Shown here one piece after another: positions 16,449 to 26,386 of a DNA stretch of 64,000 nt. Each line of letters begins with the position of its first letter. Within the stretch, counting starts at the first letter, position 1. The stretch covers positions 124,001 to 188,000 of the forward strand of contig CALGAW010000022.1 of assembly GCA_937959115.1 (NCBI GenBank), in the 5' to 3' direction. Position numbers and translations under genes: made by a program. This stretch comes from an uncultured Saprospiraceae bacterium. Its GTDB lineage: Bacteria > Bacteroidota > Bacteroidia > Chitinophagales > Saprospiraceae. The notes under the pieces are model-generated. The model searched no databases. It saw nothing but the letters and a program-made list of their open reading frames with translations, and was not told the DNA's origin.

Positions 16449-19400
16449 CTATTTCGATTTCAAGGACTTAAAGTAGTCCTCTACTAGTGATTTATAAAAT
16501 GGTTTCAATGATGGAGAAACCGCCTTGTACATTTCAATTTCAGCTTCTCGTTTCTTAATATATTCTTGTAATTCCGGTGGCATTGTGCGATCGCGTTGTT
16601 GTGCAGTTTCCGACTTGCGCTTCTTATCATACTCGCGTTCGCGCATTGCATTTTCAGACTTCAGTAACTTAGTTAAAATCTCCTTTTGGCGTTGCTGCAT
16701 CTGATTGCTCAGTCTCTTATTAACTAAATCTGTTTCTGTTTTGTTCATTTCATTGAGCATTTCCTCTACTTCCTTGCTTCCGCCACCACCTTTCTCTTGC
16801 GACTCTTTCTGCTGCCTCTCTAGCTCTTTTCGTATTTCTGCTTGTTTCTTTGCCATTTCAGCAAACTGCTTTGCTGTTCCTCCAGATCCTTCCTTGCCGC
16901 CGGGTTTCTTCCCTCCAGGCTTCTTGCCTTTCTCCATTTCTTCTTGCATCTTGGAGATCTGATCGTTCAGCTGTTGTTGCATTTGGCTCATCTTGCTTCC
17001 TTTACCTGGTTTCTTACCGCCTGGCTTGTCGCAAGATCCTGGGTTTTGGCACATTTGGTCGCCTTTCATCTGCTCAGCCATTGCCTGTTGCATTTGCTCC
17101 ATGGTTTCGCTTAGCATCAAAGCCAAATCATTCGCACCAGTCATGGTATACTGTTGTTGTACATTGGCTGGTTGCTTCTTTCTTTCTTCTAGCTCAGTCA
17201 AGCTCTTTTTAATGCTTTTCTTGATATCTGTTACTTTCTCTGTAACGAAGCTCTCAATTTGGAATACCCGCTTACTCAATTCTTGCAAGCTGTCTTCAAT
17301 CATTTTGAAGTCGTCCTTGAGCTTATATTGGTTTTGAACTAGTTCGATATACTTTGGCGTATTGATTTGTGTTTTTTGGATGTCCTTCATCACTTCCTCT
17401 TGATCAAAAGACATGTTGACTAGATTCTCAAGCAACTGACGGAGCGACTCCATGTCTTCTTCCATATCATCCATTTCCGCTTGCTCCTTGCTTCCAGCCA
17501 TCTTATCCGCCATTTCCTGCATTTTCTCAGAAGCGCTTTTTTGTTTATCGGATGCTTTCTTGTTGTCTTGTTTTTCTAACTCTTCAGAACTATCCTCTTG
17601 TTCTTCTTGGATTTCTTCAGCGTCTTCGCTTGGGTCACCGATGTCTTTCGGTGATTCTAGCTCTTCATTCTTTTTCTCGATATCCTCAATTTCTTCTTTC
17701 AGTTTATCGAATTTTTCGTTGAGTTCTTCTTGTTCCTTTTTAAGCTGTTCTTGGCTTTTCTCTTTGTTCTTAGTTTCTTCACTAAGCTTCTCTTGTTCTT
17801 CCGCTAGTTCTTCTAGTTTATCGATGGCTTGTTCCATCTGATGTTCTAGTTCTAGTTCCTTGAATAGTTCGAGCATTCTGTCCAGCTCTTTTTCGAATTC
17901 CTCATCTGACATCTCCATGTCTTCTAGTTCCTCAAGGACTTCATCTCTATTCATCTCCTCCATCATTTCTTGGAGTTTTTCCATCATCTCCTTCATCTCA
18001 TCACTCATCAGTTCTTCAAAGAGTTGATCTAGTTTCTGTTGTTTTTCTAGAATATCTTCATTTGTTTCCTCGAACTCGGATTGGTTTTCTATGTTTTCTT
18101 GGAAGTTCTCTTGAGCGTTTTCTAATTGCTCTTTGAGTTCTTTATGTTTTTCTAATAAATTTTCAATTTCTTTTTTATCCTGCCAATCCATTTCCTTTTT
18201 CTGGAACAGCTTCTCCTTGATGTCTTTCAAATCTTCCTTGACTTCTTTTGCTTTTTCGAGCGCGTCTTTCAGATCTTCTTTGATCTCATCATTGTTTTCT
18301 TCCTCCATGTCTTCGAACTCTTCCACAGTAGGAATCGCATAAGACATGACGCCTGTTTTTGCTGTTTTACGGCCATTTACAGCATCATTATCAGAAACTT
18401 GAAAGTAGTACGTTAGTTTATCACCAGGATTAAGATTCAGTTCTAGTAAATCCCAAGTCATATCATAGTTCGTCTGTTTACCACCTTTGATAGCCATTGG
18501 CTTTGACTGAAGTGTTGACGGCTTACCATCTTCCCTATCTATTTTATAGTGGAACGCTAAGTTAGACAGTCCATAATCATCAGAAGCATCGCCTACAAAA
18601 AACAGCAACCGCTTTTCAGTAGTATCTGTTATTTGCTCTACATTAATTGTTGGGTGTAGGTCTGGTGTGACTGCAATCGAGTAACCAACAGAATCTGCCT
18701 TATTTAAATGTTGATTAGAGACATAGATCATGTAGTTCTCATCTCTGTAGGCTCCTTTCTTGAAGGAAAAACTGTTGTCTCCAGTCCGTTTGGTTGTTTT
18801 TAGCCCTTTTTTGCTAGAGAATTTTAAGTCTACTGATTCTGTATTTTGAGACGTAAAGTTCCAATTAATTGAAGTACCGACTGGAACAACCATATCACCG
18901 ATATTGCTTACGGATTCATTTTTTCTTCCTGTATAGGAAGGATAAATCAACCGCAAGTCAAACCCTACAAGGCTTGGCTTCTTTAATACTTCTATATCAT
19001 ATTCCTTAGATTCAAACTCACCAGAGTTGAATTTAAACTTGGTGTCTTTACTTACTTTCTTGAACGTATAAAAAAACTTGGATTTATCCGCTTCACTTTT
19101 GGCTAGTTTATAACGATAGCCTTCTACATCAATAAATACTTCATTAGGAAGTGCGCCACCTTCATTTGCTTTTACCTTCACTTCAATCTCATGATCTGTA
19201 TATTGAACGATCGTATTTTCGGTGGTCACCAAGTCAAATGTAAATGGTGCTGGTCGTTCAAATTCAACATTATTATTAATTAATCGATTTGTTCCATTCT
19301 TTAGGAGTGAAGGAGCAGCAAATACTAATACCGTAAGCAACATCAGCGGTGGCATAGCATACTTAAGATATTTTTTATTCTGAGAAAGATTAATTGCTGA

Positions 19401-19838
19401 TTTGAAAGGAACTGGTTTGAGGTCAACAATTTTCTGGTCGATACTGGCAAGGACTAAACTAGAGCTACCAGAATTATCTTCTTCTGTTTGTTTTTTCAAT
19501 TGTAGAATGTTCAACAACTTATCTTGAACATTTGTAAAATGACTTCCTATAATATTTGCTGCTTTTTCATGCGATATAATTTTTCCCAAACGAAAATAAT
19601 TCATCATTGGAATCAACACACCAAACAGAAGTGTTACACCAGTAATTCCAAGAAATGAATAAAACATTCCTTTTCTTACACTAGTTGAAAAATAATAAAA
19701 GTGTTCTAACGTTGTAAAAGCAACGAACAGTAAAACAATAACGCCGATACTATATAAACATCCCTTTATCAATTTATTTACATAATACTTACGTATAAAT
19801 TGATCAAGCTTTGATATTAAGGTCTGGTAATTACTCAT
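16449..19838 (-). CDS. DUF4175 family giant membrane-anchored coiled-coil protein
   Basis: Protein of 1129 aa. Two or three N-terminal membrane helices (about 20-45, 55-80 and a further one near 155-175) precede a beta-rich extracytoplasmic region (about 200-510) and then a very long, highly charged coiled coil (about 520-900) built of Glu/Lys/Gln/Met-rich repeats. A Gly/Lys-rich low-complexity segment follows (PGGKKPGKGSK and similar, about 945-1010). Function unknown; the architecture suggests an envelope-spanning structural or tethering role. It heads the three-gene unit with the HATPase gene and ybeY. The antisense strand of the coiled coil gives spurious Ser/Phe-rich frames. Confidence 0.85.
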   Translation of the reverse strand: MSNYQTLISKLDQFIRKYYVNKLIKGCLYSIGVIVLLFVAFTTLEHFYYFSTSVRKGMFYSFLGITGVTLLFGVLIPMMNYFRLGKIISHEKAANIIGSHFTNVQDKLLNILQLKKQTEEDNSGSSSLVLASIDQKIVDLKPVPFKSAINLSQNKKYLKYAMPPLMLLTVLVFAAPSLLKNGTNRLINNNVEFERPAPFTFDLVTTENTIVQYTDHEIEVKVKANEGGALPNEVFIDVEGYRYKLAKSEADKSKFFYTFKKVSKDTKFKFNSGEFESKEYDIEVLKKPSLVGFDLRLIYPSYTGRKNESVSNIGDMVVPVGTSINWNFTSQNTESVDLKFSSKKGLKTTKRTGDNSFSFKKGAYRDENYMIYVSNQHLNKADSVGYSIAVTPDLHPTINVEQITDTTEKRLLFFVGDASDDYGLSNLAFHYKIDREDGKPSTLQSKPMAIKGGKQTNYDMTWDLLELNLNPGDKLTYYFQVSDNDAVNGRKTAKTGVMSYAIPTVEEFEDMEEENNDEIKEDLKDALEKAKEVKEDLKDIKEKLFQKKEMDWQDKKEIENLLEKHKELKEQLENAQENFQENIENQSEFEETNEDILEKQQKLDQLFEELMSDEMKEMMEKLQEMMEEMNRDEVLEELEDMEMSDEEFEKELDRMLELFKELELEHQMEQAIDKLEELAEEQEKLSEETKNKEKSQEQLKKEQEELNEKFDKLKEEIEDIEKKNEELESPKDIGDPSEDAEEIQEEQEDSSEELEKQDNKKASDKQKSASEKMQEMADKMAGSKEQAEMDDMEEDMESLRQLLENLVNMSFDQEEVMKDIQKTQINTPKYIELVQNQYKLKDDFKMIEDSLQELSKRVFQIESFVTEKVTDIKKSIKKSLTELEERKKQPANVQQQYTMTGANDLALMLSETMEQMQQAMAEQMKGDQMCQNPGSCDKPGGKKPGKGSKMSQMQQQLNDQISKMQEEMEKGKKPGGKKPGGKEGSGGTAKQFAEMAKKQAEIRKELERQQKESQEKGGGGSKEVEEMLNEMNKTETDLVNKRLSNQMQQRQKEILTKLLKSENAMREREYDKKRKSETAQQRDRTMPPELQEYIKKREAEIEMYKAVSPSLKPFYKSLVEDYFKSLKSK

Positions 19839-19900
19839 TTCTTCTCTTTAATTCGGCTTTATCTGGGGAATTTAGCTAAATGTAGGCTCATAGTAACTTA

Positions 19901-19929
19901 CAATTTACAAATTGTGACAAATATTGTCA
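19901..19929. promoter_or_regulatory. Two abutting inverted repeats upstream of the DUF4175 operon
   Basis: CAATTT-AC-AAATTG (19901-19914) is directly followed by TGACAA-ATA-TTGTCA (19915-19929); both are perfect palindromes. They lie 63-91 nt upstream of the DUF4175 ATG, in the expected promoter region, and could be operators. Confidence 0.4.
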
Positions 19930-19985
19930 AGGAAATAAAGGTTATTAGTACGTTAAATATTCAGATAATAAACTAATTAGTTAGT

Positions 19986-22307
19986 TTAGTGGGGTTGATA
20001 GATATTATAATTGTTAAATACAAAGCTACTATCATGTTGAATGTCTGAATATACGTCTACGTTTGATGGCCGAATGAGAACATCTGCAAAGATATTGTTC
20101 CAAGTAAATTCATTTTCAGTCTTAATGGTAATTCGAATCCTATTCGCTGCGTTTTTAGGTTGTAAATAGATTGTAGACTTAGCAAAATCAGTGATTACCT
20201 CAGTATTCAGCTTTGCATTGTATTCCTTAAATTGAACCACTTCATCTATACTATTAAATTCTTCATATCGCAATACTGGAAAAGAAGCATGATTCGGGTC
20301 CATGTACATCCAAGCAGATATTTCAATCATCTCAGCAATACTATCAAATTGTATTTGATCGTCAAACACCACCGTAGATTTTTCCTTACCACTTTGAAAG
20401 ACACCTCCAGTTCTGAAATTAATTGGAGAATCAGAAATGGGATAACGAATAAATGTGACAGCTTTAGTTGGCTTTGAAGTATAATAGTTCTCATATTTAA
20501 TCAGTTGATCTTTCACCTTACTATATTGCTTAATCAATTGACTATGATTGGTTCGAAAGATAGCTAGGTCTGCTTTATACAGTTTTAATCCTTCTGTATC
20601 ATAAATTCTTTCTGCCTTGTCCAACAACGCCCTTCCATCATGCCAGATGTTGCCATTGGACTCGATCAGCAAAAGGGGTTTATCATTAAAGTCTTTTATT
20701 ATTTCTTTGTGAATGAATGCACTACTAATCAACTGCGCCAACTGGGTTCCCTGTTTGATAGATGTGCGCGGCGAATGAAATGTGGCTAAGGGCAAACCAG
20801 TATCATAGGCGCACTTCATCATATCAATCGGTGCTTTCCCATGTCGATAGATATACAGTTTTTCAGTTCCGTTGTTGATATAAGGAAACCCGAGGATTGC
20901 TTGAAAATCTGATGCTTGGTAAGGCGTTGTTGCCAAGGCTTTACTAAAGAAGTCTTGCTGTTTGAAAAACACGTCGTTTACCGTATTTTGTTTAAATAAC
21001 CTTCCAATAAAATAGTTTGCGTGCAAGTAAGATTCAAGCGCCCAGCCACCACCCAAACCCATCAACAGTACCAAGCCAATCGGCTTCCAACCCTTGATAG
21101 CGAAAAACCGATACACGACATACAGCAAATAAGCCGAATAAACAGCAAAACAGTAATACAGAACCCAAGCAAACCGCCCCAAGGACCGAAACTGTCTTAA
21201 CCGTGGTATGTACTCCAGCAAAAAGTCAAAATGCTTGAACAAATTGCCTGTGGCCAGATAAAACAGTAGACCTGCAGCTAGGACTGATAAACCAAGGTTA
21301 TTGTTTACGAATATGCGTTTGATAGAAAAGCGCTGCTTAACGATATTCCAGATGAACCGAAGTCCAGTGAAAACCAGGGCGATAAATCCCACAATACCAA
21401 TGTAGGCATGTCCTTCAAAATCTTTTGTTGGCGATATTACAAACAACTTATTCAACACATTAAACAATGGACCGCCATGTGGCATAAAAGCGCCCTCAAA
21501 TTTTGTATTGTAAGCGAACATTCCGTAAGGTGCTAGGTGTCGATCAGTGATACTGTCATTGAGGCTGATAAATAACGAGAAGACAAAAAATGGCAGAATT
21601 GCAACACACAATAAGCTGATAATCTGTTTGTAATGCAGTTTTAACGAAAGTAAATGTTGAAGCGTATAAACACCTGCATAAGCTAATATAAAAAACATTC
21701 CTGCTGGTAGATAATAGGGATGTAGAAATCCAAAAAATAGAATCGCAACCACCAAAGCCATAAACCACAATAATGGCCGTTTCCAATCCATCATACGCAA
21801 TAAGAAATACCAAATCATTGGAATAAAAAACGACCACGCTAAACTATAATGCGCGGACAACCGCTCTAGCTGGGGAGATAAGAAAGTGATGATTAAAGCA
21901 AAAATCAATGCGTACCAGCTCGGCAGCTTAAAGTAACGTAGGAGTAAAAACAGAAAAATAGCACACAGAACGCTAGAAAGCATCATGCCTAAATTGATAA
22001 AACCAACCGTATAATGGTTGATTTCTATAATGTGGTTGTCTATCAGATTGAGCAGATAGACTAGCGAGAAATGACTGTCAGTGAACAAAGCCAATTCTCC
22101 ATAGGGATACGTGAAGGCAGTGGTGCGCACTCCCGTATCATGCTTCATGTAGTAACAAGGATTGTAGTAGTTTTTGACGCCATCTCCTGCTTTGCTAAAG
22201 ACATGTTGATTTGGATTTAGCAGGGCATCTCCATAAAACCAGCCAACAAGAAAAAGGGCGCTGATAGCGACTAGAAGTATGGGAATATATGGAGAAAAAC
22301 GCTTCAT
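19986..22307 (-). CDS. GT-C-like polytopic membrane protein (paralogue 1)
   Basis: Protein of 773 aa with an N-terminal membrane helix, about ten further transmembrane segments up to roughly residue 420, and a large C-terminal extracytoplasmic domain with beta-sandwich character (about 430-773). The layout resembles GT-C fold glycosyltransferases/YfhO-type proteins that use lipid-linked sugar donors, but I see no diagnostic catalytic motif, so the enzyme call is tentative. Segments such as GDGVKNYYNP near residue 42 and RQFRSLGRFAWVLYY near 370 are shared with the next gene, only 12 nt upstream. The two are a tandem duplication in one operon. Confidence 0.6.
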   Translation of the reverse strand: MKRFSPYIPILLVAISALFLVGWFYGDALLNPNQHVFSKAGDGVKNYYNPCYYMKHDTGVRTTAFTYPYGELALFTDSHFSLVYLLNLIDNHIIEINHYTVGFINLGMMLSSVLCAIFLFLLLRYFKLPSWYALIFALIITFLSPQLERLSAHYSLAWSFFIPMIWYFLLRMMDWKRPLLWFMALVVAILFFGFLHPYYLPAGMFFILAYAGVYTLQHLLSLKLHYKQIISLLCVAILPFFVFSLFISLNDSITDRHLAPYGMFAYNTKFEGAFMPHGGPLFNVLNKLFVISPTKDFEGHAYIGIVGFIALVFTGLRFIWNIVKQRFSIKRIFVNNNLGLSVLAAGLLFYLATGNLFKHFDFLLEYIPRLRQFRSLGRFAWVLYYCFAVYSAYLLYVVYRFFAIKGWKPIGLVLLMGLGGGWALESYLHANYFIGRLFKQNTVNDVFFKQQDFFSKALATTPYQASDFQAILGFPYINNGTEKLYIYRHGKAPIDMMKCAYDTGLPLATFHSPRTSIKQGTQLAQLISSAFIHKEIIKDFNDKPLLLIESNGNIWHDGRALLDKAERIYDTEGLKLYKADLAIFRTNHSQLIKQYSKVKDQLIKYENYYTSKPTKAVTFIRYPISDSPINFRTGGVFQSGKEKSTVVFDDQIQFDSIAEMIEISAWMYMDPNHASFPVLRYEEFNSIDEVVQFKEYNAKLNTEVITDFAKSTIYLQPKNAANRIRITIKTENEFTWNNIFADVLIRPSNVDVYSDIQHDSSFVFNNYNIYQPH

Positions 22308-22319
22308 AGTGCTAAGATA

Positions 22320-24542
22320 CTATTCTGAGATGGTGTAATTATTTTTCTTGACCGTTTTATCAATTGTTACGTAGGTATTGATGGATTTTTTTCGAATCAT
22401 CAAATCATCAATCCAATAGGAATTGCCGTCTAGTAGCACTTTTAGTTGATCAAACTCTGGTTTCACTTTAAACTCGGCAGTTACTTTTAACCAGTTTTTG
22501 TAAATATCGGTGAGTTGCTGTGGGTTTATTTTTGTTTCGCTGATGACTTTGTTGTTTGTTAAGTGCTGAATTTCTACTTCTGGGAGGCCATAAACTGAAG
22601 GTTCTAGGTAGATCCAGAAAGACAGTTCTATAAAGGAAGTTTCGTTGGGTAGTTTCCAGGAGAGCAATTCGACTTGTCCATCTTTTTTATAGAATGCCCC
22701 TGTGCCTGAAAGTCGGTGTCGCTGTGTACTGTTTTCGAAGCTATTCCAATAGATAGGTTTTTGATAACCATAGACTAAGCGCTCATTAGTCAAAGTAGTG
22801 GTGAATGCAGATATTGGTAATTCGAACAAGCTAAATTCATTGGATTTGTAAATCAATTTGCCTTTGCCGATCAAATGCGCTTCGTAAGGGTCGTATACTT
22901 TGTTGGTGACCACTAAAAGAAATGGTTTTTGATTTGGCAATTGATTGATTATCTCTTTTGGTATTAAGGAATCGCTTAAAAGTTGAACAAGTTTTGCTGT
23001 TTGACTGATTGAAGTACGTGACATTTGCACTTGTATCATTGGAAGTCCCAATTTGGTCGATACGTTTACTGCACTTTCAAATGCTTTCCCATCTCGATGA
23101 ATGCTTAGCTTTTCTGAACCTAGATGAAAGTATGGAAGGGATAAAATTGCTTGAAATTCATCAGGGACATAACCTTGATTTTCAATTGTTTTTAAAAGAT
23201 CATTTGAAGTATTACTTAAATAATTTTCTACAGGAATTAATTGTGCCTTTGTTTCACGTAAGTGAATATAGGATTCAACCATCCATATTCCAATACCAAA
23301 GACGAGCAGTGAAACCGTAAAAAGTGGTTTATTTTTAATCGTGAATGATCTGAACCATAAATAAATTGTGTAGGCCGTAAATACCGAGAAAACATAGTAG
23401 AATATCCATGCAAAACGCCCGAGCGAGCGAAACTGCTTAAGTGGAGGCAGTAATTCAAGCAAAAATTCCATTCCCCAAATAAAAGGAATGCCTAAGGAGA
23501 ACAACAGTGTTAAGACAGCCGCTTTCAACGATTGATTGAGCCACTTGACTTGTGTCAACCGAATCCGGCGATCTCCTTTGAAAACTCTTTTGAGCAGTCG
23601 AAAAATCGTGAATAAAGCAACCAACAATCCAATGAAACCAATGTAAGCATGTCCCTCACGACGATCAGTTGTATATGGAATAACTTGTTGAAACAACTCT
23701 TGAACTGGACCATAAACTGGTAAGAATACCGTCTCTAAAAATGCCCGATAAAACGTTAAACCAAATGGCGCAACAGGCCGATCAATAATGGGATCAGATA
23801 ACGAGATCACTAGTCGCACAACAACTAACGGAACGAGTGCTGCGATTAACAAAAAGGCAGATCGCTTTTTTATGTTTGAAAATGTATTTCGATATTCAAA
23901 AGCAAAAACGAACCAATAGGCTAATAAAAACAAGGCCCCAATTAATAAATAATAGAGATGGACAAAGCTAAAACAAATACAAAGAGCCAGTAAACTCAAG
24001 GTACCTGGTAACATGTTTTTACTTTGCTGTAAGGAGATCAAACAATACCAGACCATTGGTATAAAACAAGTATATGCCAAACCATAATGACCTGTCATTC
24101 TAGCAATTTGCGGCGATAAAAAGGTAATCAATAAGCTGAAGACCACCGCGTAAAATTGGGGAAGGTGCAGTTTTCTATGAAGAATTAAAAATAAGAACCA
24201 AGCACATAGCCAAAGACTTAAAAACATCAAGCTGTTTAAAATGCCGACCGTATAGTTGCTGATTGTAACAATATTGTTGTCAATAAGGTTTAAGCAACTC
24301 GAAATAAGTGGTTGATTATCAGTATAAACAACATGTTCTCCGAAAGGGTAATTCATCCCAGTAAATCGCCAGCCTTTGTCGTTTTGAATATAGTAGGAAG
24401 GTGTGTAGTAGTTTTTCAGACCATCACTTTTTCCGTGAAGCATGTAGCGATTCGGTTCTAGCACAAATTCTCCAAAGTGCACATAGAGTGCAGCGACCAC
24501 CAAAACCAATAGAATAAAAGGAATGAAAAGCTTTCGCAACAT
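22320..24542 (-). CDS. GT-C-like polytopic membrane protein (paralogue 2)
   Basis: First gene of the pair (740 aa), with the same architecture as the following paralogue: about ten membrane helices (to about residue 410), then a long C-terminal extracytoplasmic domain. Shared blocks are SDGLKNYYTPSYY near residue 39, LLITFLSPQIAR near 138 and KQFRSLGRFAWIFYY near 365. Overall identity is moderate, so the duplication is old. Possible roles are transfer of a sugar to an envelope glycan or a surface protein. A -7 box lies 13 nt upstream of the ATG. Confidence 0.6.
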   Translation of the reverse strand: MLRKLFIPFILLVLVVAALYVHFGEFVLEPNRYMLHGKSDGLKNYYTPSYYIQNDKGWRFTGMNYPFGEHVVYTDNQPLISSCLNLIDNNIVTISNYTVGILNSLMFLSLWLCAWFLFLILHRKLHLPQFYAVVFSLLITFLSPQIARMTGHYGLAYTCFIPMVWYCLISLQQSKNMLPGTLSLLALCICFSFVHLYYLLIGALFLLAYWFVFAFEYRNTFSNIKKRSAFLLIAALVPLVVVRLVISLSDPIIDRPVAPFGLTFYRAFLETVFLPVYGPVQELFQQVIPYTTDRREGHAYIGFIGLLVALFTIFRLLKRVFKGDRRIRLTQVKWLNQSLKAAVLTLLFSLGIPFIWGMEFLLELLPPLKQFRSLGRFAWIFYYVFSVFTAYTIYLWFRSFTIKNKPLFTVSLLVFGIGIWMVESYIHLRETKAQLIPVENYLSNTSNDLLKTIENQGYVPDEFQAILSLPYFHLGSEKLSIHRDGKAFESAVNVSTKLGLPMIQVQMSRTSISQTAKLVQLLSDSLIPKEIINQLPNQKPFLLVVTNKVYDPYEAHLIGKGKLIYKSNEFSLFELPISAFTTTLTNERLVYGYQKPIYWNSFENSTQRHRLSGTGAFYKKDGQVELLSWKLPNETSFIELSFWIYLEPSVYGLPEVEIQHLTNNKVISETKINPQQLTDIYKNWLKVTAEFKVKPEFDQLKVLLDGNSYWIDDLMIRKKSINTYVTIDKTVKKNNYTISE

Positions 24543-24555
24543 GAAGAAATTTTTG

Positions 24556-24563
24556 CAAATATA
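24556..24563 (-). promoter_or_regulatory. -7 box TATATTTG before the membrane-protein pair
   Basis: Minus-strand TATATTTG, a perfect TAnnTTTG match, 13 nt from the ATG at 24542. This predicts a leader of only about 7 nt. Confidence 0.55.
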
Positions 24564-24662
24564 AATTTAGTTAACTGAAGCTCAAAACGAATAAGGTTAG
24601 AAGAGGGTCTTTCTTAAATTATATTTGTCGTAGGAATGATAATTCAAAAGAGAAAATACTTG

Positions 24663-24670
24663 TACATTTG
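24663..24670 (+). promoter_or_regulatory. -7 box TACATTTG directly before the peroxiredoxin-like gene
   Basis: TACATTTG ends 5 nt before the ATG at 24676, so the predicted transcript would start at or beside the start codon (leaderless). A second match, TATATTTG, lies at 24620-24627 and would give a ~40-nt leader instead. Confidence 0.5.
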
Positions 24671-24675
24671 TTGCT

Positions 24676-25359
24676 ATGAAATCAACAATCACATTATTCA
24701 CTATCTTTTGTTTATTCGTTTCGTGCAATGATAGTGCGGAAAAGCCAGGAAAACAAGGATCAGAAAAGTCAATCTACATTCCATCAAAAGAAGATGAAAA
24801 ATTTATATCTGTCGGGTATGATCTTAGCAAAGGTCATCCTAAAGGATTAAAAGTTGGATCCGAGGCTCCTGACTTTAAGCTTGAAGCTCCAGATGGTTCA
24901 ACTGTGCACTTGAGCAAATTATTGGAAGACGGGCCTGTTGTAGTTTTATTCTATCGGGGTCAATGGTGCCCAGTTTGCATTCGCTACTTTTCTGGATTTA
25001 TTGAAGATGTCCCAAAGCTTACAGAAAAAGGGGTAAACGTAATTGCCATTGGACCTGAAACAGGAGAAAATATTGAGAAAACTGTGGAGAAGTCAGCCAT
25101 TGATTTCATGGTATTGCAGGATCCTGATCTTGAAGTAATGAAGGCGTATGACGTGTTGTTTCATGTCACTGAAGCGTATCAGGAAAAAATCCGGAAAAAA
25201 TTTGATGTGGATATTGCTGAAAATAATGGTAAGTCTACTGCCCAATTGCCTGTGCCTGCTACTTATTTGATTGGCAAAGATCGCAAGATTAAGTATACCC
25301 AATTTGATTTGAATTATAAGAACCGAGCTTCGGTGGATGATATTCTTAAAAACCTTTAA
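24676..25359 (+). CDS. Peroxiredoxin-like thioredoxin-fold lipoprotein (AhpC/TSA)
   Basis: Exported protein of 227 aa with lipobox-like LFVSC at about 13-17. The thioredoxin fold begins near residue 57 (VGSEAPDFKLEAPDGS), and the redox site is YRGQWCPVC at about 94-102, with the CxxC spacing seen in thioredoxin-like peroxiredoxins. It probably reduces peroxides or maintains thiols in the periplasm. The next gene begins 10 nt downstream, so the two form an operon. The family call is secure, the substrate unknown. Confidence 0.86.
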   Translation: MKSTITLFTIFCLFVSCNDSAEKPGKQGSEKSIYIPSKEDEKFISVGYDLSKGHPKGLKVGSEAPDFKLEAPDGSTVHLSKLLEDGPVVVLFYRGQWCPVCIRYFSGFIEDVPKLTEKGVNVIAIGPETGENIEKTVEKSAIDFMVLQDPDLEVMKAYDVLFHVTEAYQEKIRKKFDVDIAENNGKSTAQLPVPATYLIGKDRKIKYTQFDLNYKNRASVDDILKNL

Positions 25360-25369
25360 AATCTGTACA

Positions 25370-26242
25370 ATGAGATATTTATTTTCATTGATTATTATAC
25401 TTTTTTCGCTTTCAACGCTAAGCGCTCAAAGTCCTTGGACGCAGGACAAGGGTAGTGGATTTGCCCAGTTGTCTCTTATGACAATACCAGGTTATAGTGA
25501 TTTTGCGCTAGCGGGTAATTTGAACCGGCCTGCTACTCGAGTGTATACAGAGTACGGAGTTCAGCTTTATGGTGAATATGGGTTGATTGATGGGACAACG
25601 CTTGTTGGGAGTATTCCGTTGAAATATTTACAGGCTGGGGCTGCAGTTGACTCGTTGACGCCGGTTACTGCTGAAGGCGATTTTTTATCGACCGGAAACT
25701 TTAGGTTGGCGGTAAAACAACGTATTTATAATGAAGGACTTGCGGTGGCAGGTCAGTTTGGCATTGAAGCACCTACAGGCGCCTCTCAAGCTGCGACTGG
25801 TCTACGTACTTCGTTTCAATCTTGGACATTCACTCCTAGTTTGAGTGTTGGTTCAGGCTTTGGAAAGGGTTACGTTTATGGTTATGGTGGAGTTGCATTC
25901 AGAACGAACGACTACAGTCATTACTTTACTGGAGGACTTGAAGGAGGATACAAGGTATTTAAACCGCTATGGGCGATGTTGTATATGAATGTTAATCGTT
26001 CGTTTTGGAACAGCACTCGTTTAGAAACTCCTCAGCACATTGATTCTGGTTTCTATGTTAATGATCAGGAATGGATAACGCTAAGCTTGAAGTTATTGTT
26101 TGAGATCAATGATAATCTAGGATTGACGACTTCCACGACATTGATTGGTTTTGCTGCAAATCAAGTACCGTTGTCCCCTTCACTTACCTTAGGATTTTAT
26201 GGAAAATGGGATCAGAAGAAGGAGAAGCCGCCTATAGAGTAG
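25370..26242 (+). CDS. Putative outer-membrane beta-barrel protein
   Basis: Protein of 290 aa counted from the ATG at 25370 (MRYLFSLIIILF), which gives a standard signal peptide ending at LSAQ; an earlier in-frame start at 25337 would lie inside the preceding gene. The mature part alternates hydrophobic and polar residues, with many Tyr/Gly/Phe strands (KGYVYGYGGVAFRTNDYSHY, for example) and ends in an aromatic-rich FYGKWDQ region, which suggests a beta barrel. I do not recognise a family. It lies 10 nt after the peroxiredoxin-like gene. Confidence 0.6.
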   Translation: MRYLFSLIIILFSLSTLSAQSPWTQDKGSGFAQLSLMTIPGYSDFALAGNLNRPATRVYTEYGVQLYGEYGLIDGTTLVGSIPLKYLQAGAAVDSLTPVTAEGDFLSTGNFRLAVKQRIYNEGLAVAGQFGIEAPTGASQAATGLRTSFQSWTFTPSLSVGSGFGKGYVYGYGGVAFRTNDYSHYFTGGLEGGYKVFKPLWAMLYMNVNRSFWNSTRLETPQHIDSGFYVNDQEWITLSLKLLFEINDNLGLTTSTTLIGFAANQVPLSPSLTLGFYGKWDQKKEKPPIE

Positions 26243-26386
26243 AGATTGATGTCCTTGTTTTTATACTTTGAAACACGTGGGAAATATCTATGAGGATTGA
26301 AAAGATGATGTGGTGGAAGTAATCGGAAAGATTGATTACCTATAAATCATCTACCGTATTTGATTAATGAGTGCAGTCTGCGTTTA

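Noticed and set aside
16449-19838. Several long Ser/Phe/Leu-rich frames antisense to the DUF4175 gene
   Set aside because: They arise from the reverse complement of Glu/Lys/Gln-rich coiled-coil codons and have no starts, promoters or recognisable domains.
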